A stretch of DNA of 5,797 nt from NCBI GenBank assembly GCA_050014415.1, contig JBEKDJ010000316.1:1-5797 (forward strand), given 5' to 3'. The position numbers were made by a program, and so were the translations under genes. The notes beneath the pieces are model-generated. The model worked only from the letters and a program-made list of their open reading frames with translations. It had not been told where the DNA came from and did not search any database. This DNA comes from JBEKDJ01 sp050014415. GTDB lineage: Bacteria; Desulfobacterota; BSN033; UBA1163. Shown in pieces: positions 5,746 to 5,797 of the stretch. The first letter of the stretch is position 1. Each line of letters begins with the position of its first letter.

Positions 5746-5797
5746 TTTCATATCCCAGACTGATTGCACTTTTCACTACGTTCTTTATCACCAACCT
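5746..5797 (-). other. Right edge, upstream of the ligase gene
   Basis: These 52 bases show no clear promoter for the ligase. Read leftward, one frame stays open from the edge and stops at TGA about 15 bases before the ligase ATG. This could be the end of an upstream gene in the same operon, but only some 15 codons are visible and no family can be named. Confidence 0.25.

Overview
The window looks like chromosomal DNA from a strictly anaerobic, ferredoxin-using bacterium, most plausibly Desulfobacterota or a related sulfate-reducing or syntrophic lineage. That placement is an inference from protein style and gene content: a fused ferredoxin-domain IorA, an IorB, a FadD-type acyl-CoA ligase and moderate GC. 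It was not confirmed by any search.

Layout from left to right. Bases 2-109 are the tail of a rightward gene, possibly a flavodoxin or FMN-reductase-like protein. It converges on a leftward gene (246-908) for a COMT-type class I SAM O-methyltransferase that carries an N-terminal signal sequence. A 471-base gene-free stretch follows (909-1379). Its right part holds the most striking non-coding structure of the window: two adjacent near-perfect hairpins, the second with a U-tract, and both loops carry CCUCCUU. The first loop contains UCACCUCCUUA, the same 11 bases as the 3' end of bacterial 16S rRNA. On the plus strand this looks like a small RNA that could mask Shine-Dalgarno sequences. On the minus strand it would be the 3' untranslated region and terminator of the next operon.

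The core of the window is a leftward iorA-iorB pair (3819 to 1380) encoding the two subunits of indolepyruvate:ferredoxin oxidoreductase. It has its own sigma70-like promoter (TTGACA, 16 bases, TATATT) just upstream of iorA. Upstream and also leftward lies an AMP-forming acyl-CoA synthetase (5733 to 4156). IOR interconverts aryl-pyruvates and aryl-acetyl-CoAs with ferredoxin, and the ligase makes acyl-CoAs from free acids. Together they fit aromatic amino acid breakdown, or reductive synthesis of aryl-pyruvates from aryl-acetates; the ligase substrate cannot be read from the sequence.

Between the ligase and iorA is a 336-base gap. It contains a 54-codon open frame starting just after the ligase stop, in the same frame. 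Its translation weakly resembles the C-terminal end of citrate synthase and may be a gene remnant. The gap also has a short tandem repeat, a small inverted repeat and the iorA promoter. No tRNA, rRNA, CRISPR array, transposase or phage gene was seen.
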